From: Candidatus Solibacter usitatus
Lineage (GTDB): Bacteria > Acidobacteriota > Terriglobia > Bryobacterales > Bryobacteraceae
Reading direction: 5' to 3'
NCBI GenBank assembly: GCA_016213245.1
Contig: JACRBC010000120.1
Coordinates: 16,819-80,818, forward strand
DNA: 64,000 bases
The translations under genes and the position numbers were made by a program. The stretch's first letter is position 1. Every line of letters starts with the position of its first letter. The notes under the pieces were generated by a model. That model ran no database searches, was not told the origin of the DNA, and worked only from the letters and a program-made list of their open reading frames with translations. Of this stretch, positions 16,801 to 24,428 are shown piece by piece.

Positions 16801-16956
16801 TTCCGAAATCACGACCACCTGCGTGTCGGAGATATCCGGATAGGCTTCGACCTTCAGTTGCAGGTAGGCCCAGATCCCGGCGCCCACCAGCGCCAGGCCG
16901 ATCAGAAGCGTGATGAAGCGCTGGCGAAGAGAGAAGCGAAGCAGTTGTGCGATCAA
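13849..16956 (-). CDS. czcA: CzcA/CusA-type heavy-metal RND efflux pump
   Basis: 1035 residues, full length. Inner-membrane RND pump that exports metal cations using the proton gradient. Twelve membrane segments with two large periplasmic loops: TM1 LRFSLRQRFITLLIGLALVG, the DTQVVVISEYRGRAAEEVE block, LLSLGALDFGIIVDGTLVMV in TM4 (acidic proton-relay region of heavy-metal RND pumps), VERRLFTPMAFTICYALLGS, and C-terminal SAVGFISLFGVAVMSGVLVV. The HME motif favours CzcA (Co/Zn/Cd/Ni) or CusA (Cu/Ag); I cannot choose from sequence reading alone. Preceded by the adaptor gene (13 bases) and followed by the overlapping DUF190 gene. Confidence 0.93.
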   Translation of the reverse strand: MIAQLLRFSLRQRFITLLIGLALVGAGIWAYLQLKVEAYPDISDTQVVVISEYRGRAAEEVEQQVTVPLERALNSVPNVIARRSRTIFGLSVVELTFAYGVNDYFARQVVLEKLRDANLPPGVTPSLGPLSTPIGELYRYSLEGPGFNAMRLRELQDWVIEPRFLQVRGVADVTPFGGLIRQYQVEIDPLSLAKYGLTVSQVAQALDANNQNAGGAMLDNGQQALVIRGVGQVKSIADVESIVVSESKGVPVFVKDVARVKFGAPPPAGIFGVNEKQNGVEGIVLMRRGENPSEVLEGIKEAVDELNSARLPQGVRITPIYDRTDLVSNTLGTVTHTLMEGLVIVVAVLFLFLGSVRAALLTAITIPLSLLFAFVCMQVSGIPANLLSLGALDFGIIVDGTLVMVEHVVHLLVERQRAGKLGTRSGVVGAVRDAALEMERPIFFSLMIIISAYIPLFTLERVERRLFTPMAFTICYALLGSLLIALTLIPVLATYLFRHGAKDWDNPVLHWLGDLYRRALKSTMAWPKVTVGASVAVVLAAFLLAASLGSEFLPQLDEGVIWVRATLAPGVSIEKSAQVAAQLRAILARFPEVKLVSSQSGRNDSGTDPYGANRNEVFVALKPYDTWSSGRNKAALIEAMSKQLRDEIPGAAFSFTQPIIDNVTEAVTGSAADLAVIFTGPNLDELRAQARQALEVIKQVPGAADSAIEQEEDQPQLRIEVDRQAVARYGINVRDVQDVVEMAVGGRAVSTVFEGERVFDVTVRYVPEARKDAHVIGEILVSTREGGRVPLSQLARIEVVNGASIIARRENRRQITVRTNIRGRDQGSFVADAQARFSKAIRVPKGYEVDWGGQFENLTRAKRRLAFIMPVTIAVIFLLLFWTFGSPVYAGLVLMNVPFSLVGGIVFLWMRGINLSVSSAVGFISLFGVAVMSGVLVVAEINRRRRSDPELGVQEAVVQGALAQMRPVLMMIAVALLGMVPAARATGIGSDVQRPLATVVVGGLLSTLLLTLLALPSLYLLVTGESTKKEAAQEG

Positions 16957-16969
16957 AGCGGCTTCTCCC

Positions 16970-18115
16970 TCAATTGCCCTTCAGCAGCATCACTCCGTCC
17001 GTCACCACGCGGTCGCCAGCCTTGATTCCGCCGGCGATTCCCAAGAGGCCGCCCGCCCGGTTCGCAGTCTGCACGCCGGTTTGCCGGAACCGGCCCGGCC
17101 CGGTTTCCACGTACAGGTAACTACCGCTCTGCCCCTGCAGGACGGCCGCGGCCGGCACCACCGGCATCGCCTTCATCCCCTCCACGTGCCGGATGCGTCC
17201 GAACATTTCAGGCAGCAGCCGTCCAATCGGGTTCTGCAGCTCCGCCCGCACCTTTACCGTGCGCGTGGTGGGATCCACTGCGTCTGCAATGCGTTTCACG
17301 CGCGCGCGGAAGTGCTCGCCGGGATACGCACTCAACTCGAGGTCCAGAGCCTCGCCCACCTTGATGAACCGGATCGCCGTCTCCGGCACGTCCGAAGCAA
17401 TCCACACCGTGCTCAGGTCGGCGACCGTCAGTAAGGGCTGGTTGGTGTCGTTCCGGAACTCCCCCGGCACTACGCTCAGTTCCAGCACCTTCCCCGGAAC
17501 CGGCGCCCGCAACGTAATCTTCTGTCCAAACTCGCCAGCCTTCAGGCCCAGAATCGCCAGCCGTCGTGACGCCTGCTCTCGAGCCGCCACAGCCTGTTCC
17601 ACCTGCGCCTTCGCCTGCGCCATGGCGTTTTCGGCGTTCAGCACTTCCTTCTTCGCGATGGCCTGGTGCTCCAGCAGGTCCCGCGTGCGCTCCAGGTCCG
17701 CCTGCGCCTTCAGCAGGTTCGCTTTCATCTGGCCCAGCGCCGAATCCGCCTGCAAGTAGGCGGAAATCGCCACGTCGGCGTCCGGACTCTCGATCGTCGC
17801 CACCGGCTCCCCTTCCTTCACGGCATCGCCCAGCTTCACAAAGACCTGCGTGATGCGCCCGGCCACGGGCGTCACAACCCGCGAAACCCTGTTCGGATTC
17901 ACTTCAATCCTGCCCGGCGCGTCGACCTCGTCCACCGGCACGTCCGCTTCCTTCACGATCTCCACCTTGATCTGCCGCAACTTCGGTGAGTCCGGAGCGA
18001 TTACCACTTCGCCCGGACCAGCCGCCGCGGCCACCGCCGGGGCCTTCGCGCCGTCTCCGCTCTTCGAACAGCCTGCCAGCAGGCCGGCCAACAACAACAA
18101 TCCTGCAATCCTCAT
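16970..18115 (-). CDS. czcB: Efflux RND periplasmic adaptor (membrane fusion protein), lipoprotein
   Basis: 381 residues. Lipobox LLAGCSKSG (Cys near 16). Standard adaptor order: beta-barrel/biotinyl-like half (DAPGRIEVNPNRVSRVVTPV, then GRITQVFVKLGDAVKEGEPV), alpha-helical hairpin from about residue 110 to 175 (DSALGQMKANLLKAQADLER and AQAKAQVEQAVAAREQ), second lipoyl half (LRAPVPGKVLELSVVPGE), and a C-terminal domain. It links the pump to the TolC-like channel. Its ATG overlaps the end of the TolC gene by 4 bases. Confidence 0.92.
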   Translation of the reverse strand: MRIAGLLLLAGLLAGCSKSGDGAKAPAVAAAAGPGEVVIAPDSPKLRQIKVEIVKEADVPVDEVDAPGRIEVNPNRVSRVVTPVAGRITQVFVKLGDAVKEGEPVATIESPDADVAISAYLQADSALGQMKANLLKAQADLERTRDLLEHQAIAKKEVLNAENAMAQAKAQVEQAVAAREQASRRLAILGLKAGEFGQKITLRAPVPGKVLELSVVPGEFRNDTNQPLLTVADLSTVWIASDVPETAIRFIKVGEALDLELSAYPGEHFRARVKRIADAVDPTTRTVKVRAELQNPIGRLLPEMFGRIRHVEGMKAMPVVPAAAVLQGQSGSYLYVETGPGRFRQTGVQTANRAGGLLGIAGGIKAGDRVVTDGVMLLKGN

Positions 18116-19407
18116 GGGGTTACTGACTTTCCGGTCACTGCATCAATCAGGAAGAGACTCTTCGTATAGTCGCCCCTGGCTTCGTTGTAGCTCTGTATCG
18201 CGTCGATGTAAGCGCGCTGCGCGTCCAGAAACTCCAGCAGCGACGCCTCTCCCCGCCGGTAGCTATACTCCGTGATGTCCCGCACCTGTTTCGCCTCCGC
18301 CATCAGACTCCCCTTAATCCGCTCCAAGAGATTCCATGCGCTGGCATATTGCTGGCAGGCGTTCTCAACCTCCGTTGAGATCAGCGTCTCCAGCGCCTGC
18401 GATCGCATCTCCGTCTGCCTGGTCTCCAGTCGCGCACGCTCAATCTCGCCCTGGTTGCGGTTGTACAACGGCATCGGAAACTGCAGGTACACGCCGAAAG
18501 TCCGCCCATCGGAGTACCCGTACTGGTGGTGGTACATCAAGCTCGCCGTGTAGTCGGGCCGCGCCAGCGATTTCTGCAGTCTCGTGTCCGCCGCCGCCCG
18601 CTCGGCGTCTTTCCTCTGGGCAAGCAGGTCGGGTCTCTGCTGCAGCGCCTGCGTCTTCAGCTCGTCGAGCAACACGATGGCAGGCCGCTCATTCAGCGCA
18701 CCGGCAAGGTCGAAGCTCGAGTCCTTGCTCTTCCGCCCGATCAATTGCTGGAGGTTGTTGCCCGCCGTCAGCAACCGCAGTTCGGCCTGACGCAACGAGT
18801 TCTCGAATTGCTGCTGCGCGACCCGCATTCGAACCAATTCCACCCCTGCAAGGTCGCCGGCCTTCACCCTGGCCGCATTCACCTGGATGATGTCGCTGAA
18901 CACTTTCAGGTTCTGGCGCGCCAGGTTCACGCTTTCCTTTGCCAGGAGGTACTCGACGCACGCCAATCGCACGTTGAGCGAGAGGATGCGAATCGAATCG
19001 ACAAGCCGTAGATCGGCGACAGCCGTAGCCAGCTTCGCCAGGGCCATTCTTCCCGGCCTCTTGCCAGGACCTTCGATAATGTAGTCCACATGAGTGCTCC
19101 ACTCCGAAGGACCTGCGCTGTTGGCTACCGTCAAACCTCGACCGAGCCAATCGAGGTAGTCCCAAGCGAAGTTCAGAACCGGATTGGGGCGCAAAGCTGC
19201 CTGGATCTCCCGCGCCTTCGAAATCGGCACGTTTTGCTTCTCAGCCATCAGAGCCAGGTTGTTCCTGAGAGACTCTTCCACCGCCTGGTCAATCGTAAGA
19301 ATTTGCGGCGCCGTCTGCCCGCGGACCGAGTGGGGAGACAGGCTCAGCAGCAACACACTCGCAAGGAATCCCGTTTTCACTTCCTTCCAGTATGAACAAG
19401 TCCCCAT
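18112..19407 (-). CDS. czcC: TolC-family outer membrane efflux protein (CzcC-like)
   Basis: About 431 residues from the ATG at 19407. The open frame reaches 19590, but that part lacks features and enters the intergenic region. Signal peptide VKTGFLASVLLLSLSP ending near VRGQ. The two helical repeats of the family are visible: ILTIDQAVEESLRNNLAL with AALRPNPVLNFAWDY, and later KTQALQQRPDLLAQRKDAER with LARPDYTASLMYHH. The C-terminal repeat has YSYRRGEASLLEFLDAQRAY. The start is uncertain because GGCGGAGG abuts the ATG and a GTG at VKTGFL is possible. First gene of the leftward czcCBA-DUF190 operon. Confidence 0.9.
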   Translation of the reverse strand: MGTCSYWKEVKTGFLASVLLLSLSPHSVRGQTAPQILTIDQAVEESLRNNLALMAEKQNVPISKAREIQAALRPNPVLNFAWDYLDWLGRGLTVANSAGPSEWSTHVDYIIEGPGKRPGRMALAKLATAVADLRLVDSIRILSLNVRLACVEYLLAKESVNLARQNLKVFSDIIQVNAARVKAGDLAGVELVRMRVAQQQFENSLRQAELRLLTAGNNLQQLIGRKSKDSSFDLAGALNERPAIVLLDELKTQALQQRPDLLAQRKDAERAAADTRLQKSLARPDYTASLMYHHQYGYSDGRTFGVYLQFPMPLYNRNQGEIERARLETRQTEMRSQALETLISTEVENACQQYASAWNLLERIKGSLMAEAKQVRDITEYSYRRGEASLLEFLDAQRAYIDAIQSYNEARGDYTKSLFLIDAVTGKSVTP

Positions 19408-19513
19408 CCTCCGCCAATCCCCGGTCCGAGCTAGGCGCGCCACAATAGTTGAGTGGCATCGTAAGATACCCCCATCCTTCGGCTGGGTCCCAATCGCCTC
19501 CCCCCGAACATAC

Positions 19514-19552
19514 GTTCCGTCAATAGCCTCCCCAGGGGATACCGTTCCGTCG
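19514..19552. promoter_or_regulatory. Direct repeat in the divergent efflux/two-component intergenic region
   Basis: The nonamer CGTTCCGTC occurs at 19514-19522 and 19544-19552, 30 bases apart (about three helical turns). GGGGATAC (19536-19543) is mirrored by GTATCCC (19577-19583). The 181-base gap between the TolC gene and the histidine kinase gene holds no other gene. The repeats are candidates for binding by the adjacent NarL-type regulator. Confidence 0.4.
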
Positions 19553-19588
19553 AAACTTGTTACAAGCTGGAGATGGGTATCCCTGTCC

Positions 19589-20926
19589 ATGATGGCGCGC
19601 CCGTCTCAATTCGGCTCGGTGGCGTCCGCACTTGCGCGGCCCGTCACACAAAAGGCCATTACGCGCGTCGTTCTCGCCGGCTTCTCCCTCGTCATCCTCT
19701 CCATGCTCGCCGCCGGTCTGCTCGGCGTCCGCAGTATCAGCAATATCCGGGCCACCACAGGCGAGCTCCTGGAGGAACAGGTTCGCATCCAGGACCTGCT
19801 CGACGCCGTCCTCCGCGAGCAGCGCGCCATCAACGCCATCTTTGCCGGTTTCGCCCAGACGCCGGACAAGATCGACCGGGAACAACTCCTCAGCCAACTC
19901 GAAGCCTCTGACCGCGACATCGAAAAGATCGCCGCCGATGCCGCCGACGAACCCGCCCAGGCCTTGTGGCAGGATCTCTACAAAGCCGTCACCCATTTTT
20001 CCGTCGAAGCCCGCGGCATGCTCGACGCTCCGCGCGGCATCAGGCGGCCATTGCGCCAATTGATGAGCGCCCACCAAAACGTCTTGTCCCTGGTCGATAA
20101 GCTGGTCGAGGTTCAGGCGCGCCGCTCCGTCGAACTCAAGCAACAGTTGGAGGATATCTCCGGCCGCATGCTCCAGCAGACATCCATCCTGCTCGGCGCC
20201 AGTCTCCTGCTCGCGCTCCTTTGCGCCATCTATACCGTTCGCCTCGCCGTCAGACTCGTCCGCCAGCTCGAATGGCAAACCGCCGAATTGAGCCGCGTCT
20301 CCTGGAACCTGCTCGAAAAACAGGAGACCACCGCCCGCCGCTTCTCGCACGAGTTGCACGACGAGTTGGGTCAATCCCTCACCGCCGTCAAGGCCAATCT
20401 GGTCGCCCTCAGCGAACACGCCAACGGCGGCCGCCCGCAACTCGACGACTGCCTCCATCTTGTGGACGAGGCCATCGTCAACGTCCGTGAGCTTTCCCAG
20501 CTTCTTCGCCCCACCATCCTCGACGACTTCGGCCTGCCGGCCGGTCTCAAGTGGCTCTGCGACCGCTTCAAGCTCCGTACCGGTATCGACGTCGAATGCT
20601 CTTCCACCTTCGAGGGCCGTATCGCCGACGAGACCGAAACCCACCTCTTCCGCATCGCCCAGGAGGCCCTCACCAACGTCGCCCGCCACGCCAAGGCCAC
20701 CCACGTCTCGGTCCGCCTCCTGCGCCAGGACGGCCAGATCAACCTCCACATTTCGGACAACGGGCAGGGCGTACAGCCCGGAGCGCCGGCCGCCGACCAT
20801 GGCCTCGGACTGGTGGGCATGCGGGCGCGGGCTCGCAGCGCTGGTGGAGAATTGAAGGTGCAGACCGCGCCTGGCAAAGGCGTCGAAATCGCCGCCTCCT
20901 TCCCCATCAAGGAACGAGCGGACTGA
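19589..20926 (+). CDS. Sensor histidine kinase, HisKA_3 (NarX/DegS) type
   Basis: About 445 residues from the first of two adjacent ATGs; the frame is open further upstream without features. TM1 about residues 27-47 (VVLAGFSLVILSMLAAGLLG), a periplasmic four-helix-type sensor domain of about 150 residues, and TM2 about 197-217 (SILLGASLLLALLCAIYTV). The phospho-acceptor block is FSHELHDELGQSLTAVKANL with His257 as the expected site, and ATP-binding motifs are FRIAQEALTNVARHAKATH, ISDNGQG and GLGLVGMRARA. It pairs with the response regulator 22 bases downstream. The signal is unknown; the divergent metal efflux operon suggests envelope or metal stress. Confidence 0.92.
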   Translation: MMARPSQFGSVASALARPVTQKAITRVVLAGFSLVILSMLAAGLLGVRSISNIRATTGELLEEQVRIQDLLDAVLREQRAINAIFAGFAQTPDKIDREQLLSQLEASDRDIEKIAADAADEPAQALWQDLYKAVTHFSVEARGMLDAPRGIRRPLRQLMSAHQNVLSLVDKLVEVQARRSVELKQQLEDISGRMLQQTSILLGASLLLALLCAIYTVRLAVRLVRQLEWQTAELSRVSWNLLEKQETTARRFSHELHDELGQSLTAVKANLVALSEHANGGRPQLDDCLHLVDEAIVNVRELSQLLRPTILDDFGLPAGLKWLCDRFKLRTGIDVECSSTFEGRIADETETHLFRIAQEALTNVARHAKATHVSVRLLRQDGQINLHISDNGQGVQPGAPAADHGLGLVGMRARARSAGGELKVQTAPGKGVEIAASFPIKERAD

Positions 20927-20948
20927 CCGCTGACCGCGCCCCCTCTCT

Positions 20949-21590
20949 ATGAGCACAAGAAAGATCACCATCCTGCTGGCCGACGACCACAGCGTGGTCC
21001 GCCAGGGATTCCGCCGCATCCTGGAATCCCAACCGGACATGGAAATCGTCGGTGAGGCCGGTAACGGCCGAGAGGCCATCACCGAGGCCACCCGCCTCAC
21101 GCCCGACATCGTCGTCATGGACGTCGCCATGCCCGAACTGAACGGCATCGAGGCCACGCGCCGTCTGACTGAATCCTCCCCGCGCACCCGCGTCCTGGCC
21201 CTCTCCATGCATAAGGACGCCGTCTACGTCCGCGAGATCCTGCGCGCCGGCGCGCGCGGCTACCTCCTCAAGGACGCCATCGACGCCGACCTGCTGGCCG
21301 CCATCCGCTCCATTGCCAAAGGCGAAGCCTACCTCTCCCCAGCCATCGCCGACGCTGTGCTCACAGACTACCGCCAGCACGTCACCGACCCTATCGACCT
21401 GCTCACCTCGCGCGAACGTGAAGTGCTCCAGCACATCGCCGAAGGCAGAACCAACAAGGAAATCGCCACCATCCTCAAGCTCAGCGTCTACACCGTCGAC
21501 GCCCACCGCGGCCGCATCATGGAGAAACTCAACCTCCATTCCACCGGCGAACTCGTCCGCTTCGCCGTTCGCAAGGGCCTCATCGATTGA
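20949..21590 (+). CDS. Response regulator, NarL/FixJ family
   Basis: 213 residues. Receiver domain with acidic pocket ILLADDHSVV, phospho-acceptor Asp58 in IVVMDVAMPELNG, the Thr/Ser switch region LALSMHKDAVY and Lys in GYLLKDAID. C-terminal LuxR helix-turn-helix: LLTSREREVLQHIAEGRTNKEIATILKLS, then TVDAHRGRIMEKL. It directly follows its kinase. The 3' end overlaps the M48 gene start (TTGA). Confidence 0.95.
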   Translation: MSTRKITILLADDHSVVRQGFRRILESQPDMEIVGEAGNGREAITEATRLTPDIVVMDVAMPELNGIEATRRLTESSPRTRVLALSMHKDAVYVREILRAGARGYLLKDAIDADLLAAIRSIAKGEAYLSPAIADAVLTDYRQHVTDPIDLLTSREREVLQHIAEGRTNKEIATILKLSVYTVDAHRGRIMEKLNLHSTGELVRFAVRKGLID

Positions 21591-22339
21591 CCCCTGTGCC
21601 CGCCTCCGCTGCCTCCGCCAACCGCCAGTTCCTTCTCTGGACCCTCGCTCTTCTCCTCCTGGCCGGCTATGGCCTCCATGCCCTCTGGACCCGCGGCCTG
21701 CCCTGGGCCGCCGGCGCCGCCACCCGGCTTGTTCCCGCCGCCTGGGAGCGCGAGCTCGGCGAATCGATCGCCGCCTCCATCGCGCCCGGCGCCAAACCGT
21801 GCCTCGAGGATGCCGCCGAACGTCTCGCGCGCAGCCTTCCCGCACCGTCGCCCTATACGTTCCAGGTGCGCTGCGTCCCCTCCGCCGAAATCAACGCCCT
21901 GGCCGCCCCCGGAGGCGTCATCCTCGTCTACGAGGGGCTCCTCCAGGCCGCTGCCACCCGCGAGGAGATCCCCGCCGTTCTCGCACATGAGATGCAACAC
22001 GTCCTCCTCCGCCACTCCACCCGCGCCATCTTCCGCGCCTTCGCTCTCCAGGCCGTCATCAGCCTCCTCGCCGGCGACCCCACCGGGCTCGTCGCCCAGG
22101 TCGCCGGGGGCCTGGGCGTTCTGCACTACATGCGCGCCGACGAAGAGGAGGCGGACCGCGAGGGTGTCCTGCTCCTCAAGCGCGCCGGCTTCAATCCCCT
22201 CGCCATGTCCGCCCTGCTCGAGTCCCTCGACGCCGCCACCGCCGGCGGCGCCGGTGTCGTCCCTACATGGATCAGCTCCCACCCCGACATCAGGCAGCGC
22301 ATCGCCGCCACCCGCGCTCTGGCCCACACCCTCCGTTAG
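21587..22339 (+). CDS. M48-family zinc metalloprotease, membrane anchored
   Basis: 250 residues if TTG 21587 is used (GTG 21596 is equally possible). One N-terminal membrane helix (LWTLALLLLAGYGLHALW). The zinc site is HEMQH at residues 134-138 (VLAHEMQHVLLRHSTR), and the third ligand Glu is expected in MRADEEEADREGV, the usual M48 arrangement. A C-terminal SSHPDIRQRIAA matches the family's conserved end. Likely a periplasmic-facing quality-control protease. It is coupled to the response regulator by a 4-base overlap, so it may be part of the stress output of the kinase pair. Its stop overlaps the convergent GHL10 gene. Confidence 0.9.
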   Translation: MTPVPASAASANRQFLLWTLALLLLAGYGLHALWTRGLPWAAGAATRLVPAAWERELGESIAASIAPGAKPCLEDAAERLARSLPAPSPYTFQVRCVPSAEINALAAPGGVILVYEGLLQAAATREEIPAVLAHEMQHVLLRHSTRAIFRAFALQAVISLLAGDPTGLVAQVAGGLGVLHYMRADEEEADREGVLLLKRAGFNPLAMSALLESLDAATAGGAGVVPTWISSHPDIRQRIAATRALAHTLR

Positions 22340-24402
22340 AAAGCGGCAGGAGCCGAAAGAGCCTCTCCCGCCTTGATCCGCACCTGCCCCGCGCTCACCC
22401 CCGCCGGCAGCCTGGCTTGCACCAGGTAGCGCGCCGGTACCCACGGCTGCAGCCCGGCGTAAGCCGGCTCGATCTCCACTTCGCCCTGTTCGGTCGTGAC
22501 CAGGACGCGCACTGGCAGCACCGTTCGATGATATGGCTCCTCCGCGCTCCCTCCCGCCCCCGACAGCGCCGGCGGATCCGTCATTCCCAGCCCCGTCGCG
22601 AAGATCTCCAATCCATCGCCCCCGCTGCGCCTCACCTCCACAATCTCCGGCTGCGCGGCCGCGTAGGCCAACACCAGCGGCCTGGACTCAGTCCCCCCGC
22701 GCCGCGCCGTGATCGTCCACTGATCCGCCTGCGCGTACGGGACTTGGATCACCACAAAGTCCTCGCCAATCTCAAACAGCGGCGCGGCCAGCCCGTTCAC
22801 CACCACCATCGTCCCCGCCATCTCTCTCGGCAGCGGCACCGCCTCGGCGGCGGCATACCTCGGAGCCAGGTTCCGGCCGCGCAGCCTGACCAGCCCCCCC
22901 GGCGCCGCCTGTGCCAGTTCTCCCGCATTCAGTGCCGGCAGCGTCGACTCCAGCATCTCCCCGCTGATCCGGGCCGGAATCTCCGCCACCCGGCCCACCT
23001 CCACCCTCGTCCATTCGGATTCGAACACCTGCTTGCCGTTGCTCTCGATCTGCGTCTTGTATTCGCCCGGCGCCAGGTCCACCCAGCCGAAGAAGCCGCT
23101 CGCATCCGTCTTCCGCAACTGCTCCCCGCCCTCCTGCCCCACCAGGCGAACCGTCACCCCGTCCGCCCACCACTTCTCGCCTCCGTCAACCTCCAACCGC
23201 CCCATCAGGTGGCCTTTCACCGGCCGGCTCTTCCAGGGCAGCTCCGGCACCGCCGCCGGCTCCCGGAAATACTCGCCGACCGTCCTGTAGAACTCGACGT
23301 TTGGCCGCTGCGCCGGATCCTCGCTACGCGTCGACGCGTAGCTGTAGAAGCACACCCCCAGCGGCGTGTTGCCCAAGCTCGACGGCCTCAATACCCGGTC
23401 CAATTGCGCCAGTGTCTGCGGCAGCGTGTTCAGGTAATTCCCCAGCCCGTTTACGTAGCCGCGGCCGTACTGCCTGTTCTTCTGGTATTCCGACCAGCGG
23501 TCCAGGTAGGTCGCATACTTCGTCTCGACGAAGTAGTTCATCGGCATTGAGATGTCGAGGATGCCCTCCTCCAGCCACCCGCGCCAGTCCTGGAAGACGT
23601 ACCCGTAGGCGTCCTTGCTCCGGTATTCGGCATCCGTCAGCGGACCGTTGCCCCATGTGATTGTCGCCGCGCTCACCTTCACGCTGGGCCTGAGTTGCTG
23701 CACCCGCAGATACAATTGCCGGACCAGCGCCGTCACTTGATCCCGCCGCCATTGGTTCCACGCCCCGTCGGCCCGCGACGGCACTCCTACCCGGTTGTTC
23801 TGTCTGGAATACCGCTCGATCGACGCGCGGTTGTAGCCGTAGTCGGCATCTTCGGGGTAGCGGACATAGTCCAGATGCACCCCGTCTATGTTGTAGCGCT
23901 TCACCGGCTCCAAGAACACATCAATCAGGTACGGCAAAACGCCCGGATGGCCCGGGTCCAGTCCCAACGTCTCCACCCCAGCCGAACTGACGTTCAGCCA
24001 GCGCTCCCCGCCCTCTGCCGGCGGCCCATGCAAGTAGTACACATGCCCCGGATTCAGCGGCGCCGCCCCGCTCCTCCACATCGGGTACACCACAAACCAG
24101 GCGTGCACTTCGATGCCCTGGGCGTGCGCCTTTTGGATGAGGTACTCCAGTGGGTCGAAGGCCACCGGCACGGCGGTGTCTTCCGCAAAGCCCTCCAGCG
24201 ACTGCCGGTAGTAGCTGTTCGACCGCACCCGCGCTTCCATGAAAATCGCGTTCGCCTTGGCCAGAATCGCGTTCTCAACCAGTTGGTCCACCTGCGCCGG
24301 CGTCTTGTAGCCCTCGTGGAAGGCATCGGCCCAGAAGGCCCTGTACTGCTGCCCCCACAATCCACACGACATCAGCAATAGCGCGAAAACCAACCTCGGC
24401 AT
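22336..24402 (-). CDS. Secreted GHL10-type glycosidase-like protein with TIGR03437/IPT-like C-terminus
   Basis: 688 residues. Signal peptide MPRLVFALLLMSCGLWGQ. Residues about 19-340 are a TIM-barrel of the GHL10 (PF02638) type: REYRAFW-like opening YRAFWADAFHEGYKTP, NAIFMEARVRSNSYY, HAWFVVYPMW, YNIDGVHLDYVRYPE and ILDISMPMNYFVE. A middle beta domain (DASGFFGWVDLAPGEYK) resembles a carboxypeptidase-regulatory-like fold. The last 250 residues look like the IPT/TIGR03437 module common in Solibacter-group secreted proteins. GHL10 proteins are linked to wall or exopolysaccharide processing. The ATG at 24402 was chosen because it opens the signal peptide. Confidence 0.87.
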   Translation of the reverse strand: MPRLVFALLLMSCGLWGQQYRAFWADAFHEGYKTPAQVDQLVENAILAKANAIFMEARVRSNSYYRQSLEGFAEDTAVPVAFDPLEYLIQKAHAQGIEVHAWFVVYPMWRSGAAPLNPGHVYYLHGPPAEGGERWLNVSSAGVETLGLDPGHPGVLPYLIDVFLEPVKRYNIDGVHLDYVRYPEDADYGYNRASIERYSRQNNRVGVPSRADGAWNQWRRDQVTALVRQLYLRVQQLRPSVKVSAATITWGNGPLTDAEYRSKDAYGYVFQDWRGWLEEGILDISMPMNYFVETKYATYLDRWSEYQKNRQYGRGYVNGLGNYLNTLPQTLAQLDRVLRPSSLGNTPLGVCFYSYASTRSEDPAQRPNVEFYRTVGEYFREPAAVPELPWKSRPVKGHLMGRLEVDGGEKWWADGVTVRLVGQEGGEQLRKTDASGFFGWVDLAPGEYKTQIESNGKQVFESEWTRVEVGRVAEIPARISGEMLESTLPALNAGELAQAAPGGLVRLRGRNLAPRYAAAEAVPLPREMAGTMVVVNGLAAPLFEIGEDFVVIQVPYAQADQWTITARRGGTESRPLVLAYAAAQPEIVEVRRSGGDGLEIFATGLGMTDPPALSGAGGSAEEPYHRTVLPVRVLVTTEQGEVEIEPAYAGLQPWVPARYLVQARLPAGVSAGQVRIKAGEALSAPAAF

Positions 24403-24413
24403 AGCTCTGTGCG

Positions 24414-24420
24414 ATATTAT
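24414..24420. promoter_or_regulatory. Shared divergent -10 region
   Basis: The same bases read TATTAT on the + strand (24415-24420), 8 bases before the GTG of the glycosyltransferase gene, and TAATAT on the minus strand (24419-24414), 11 bases before the ATG of the GHL10 gene. The two promoters cannot be occupied at once. Confidence 0.45.
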
Positions 24421-24428
24421 CTCCTCTG

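Noticed and set aside
22267-23550. 427-codon + frame antisense to the GHL10 gene
   Set aside because: His/Arg/Pro-rich translation with no fold; the minus strand carries recognisable TIM-barrel motifs.
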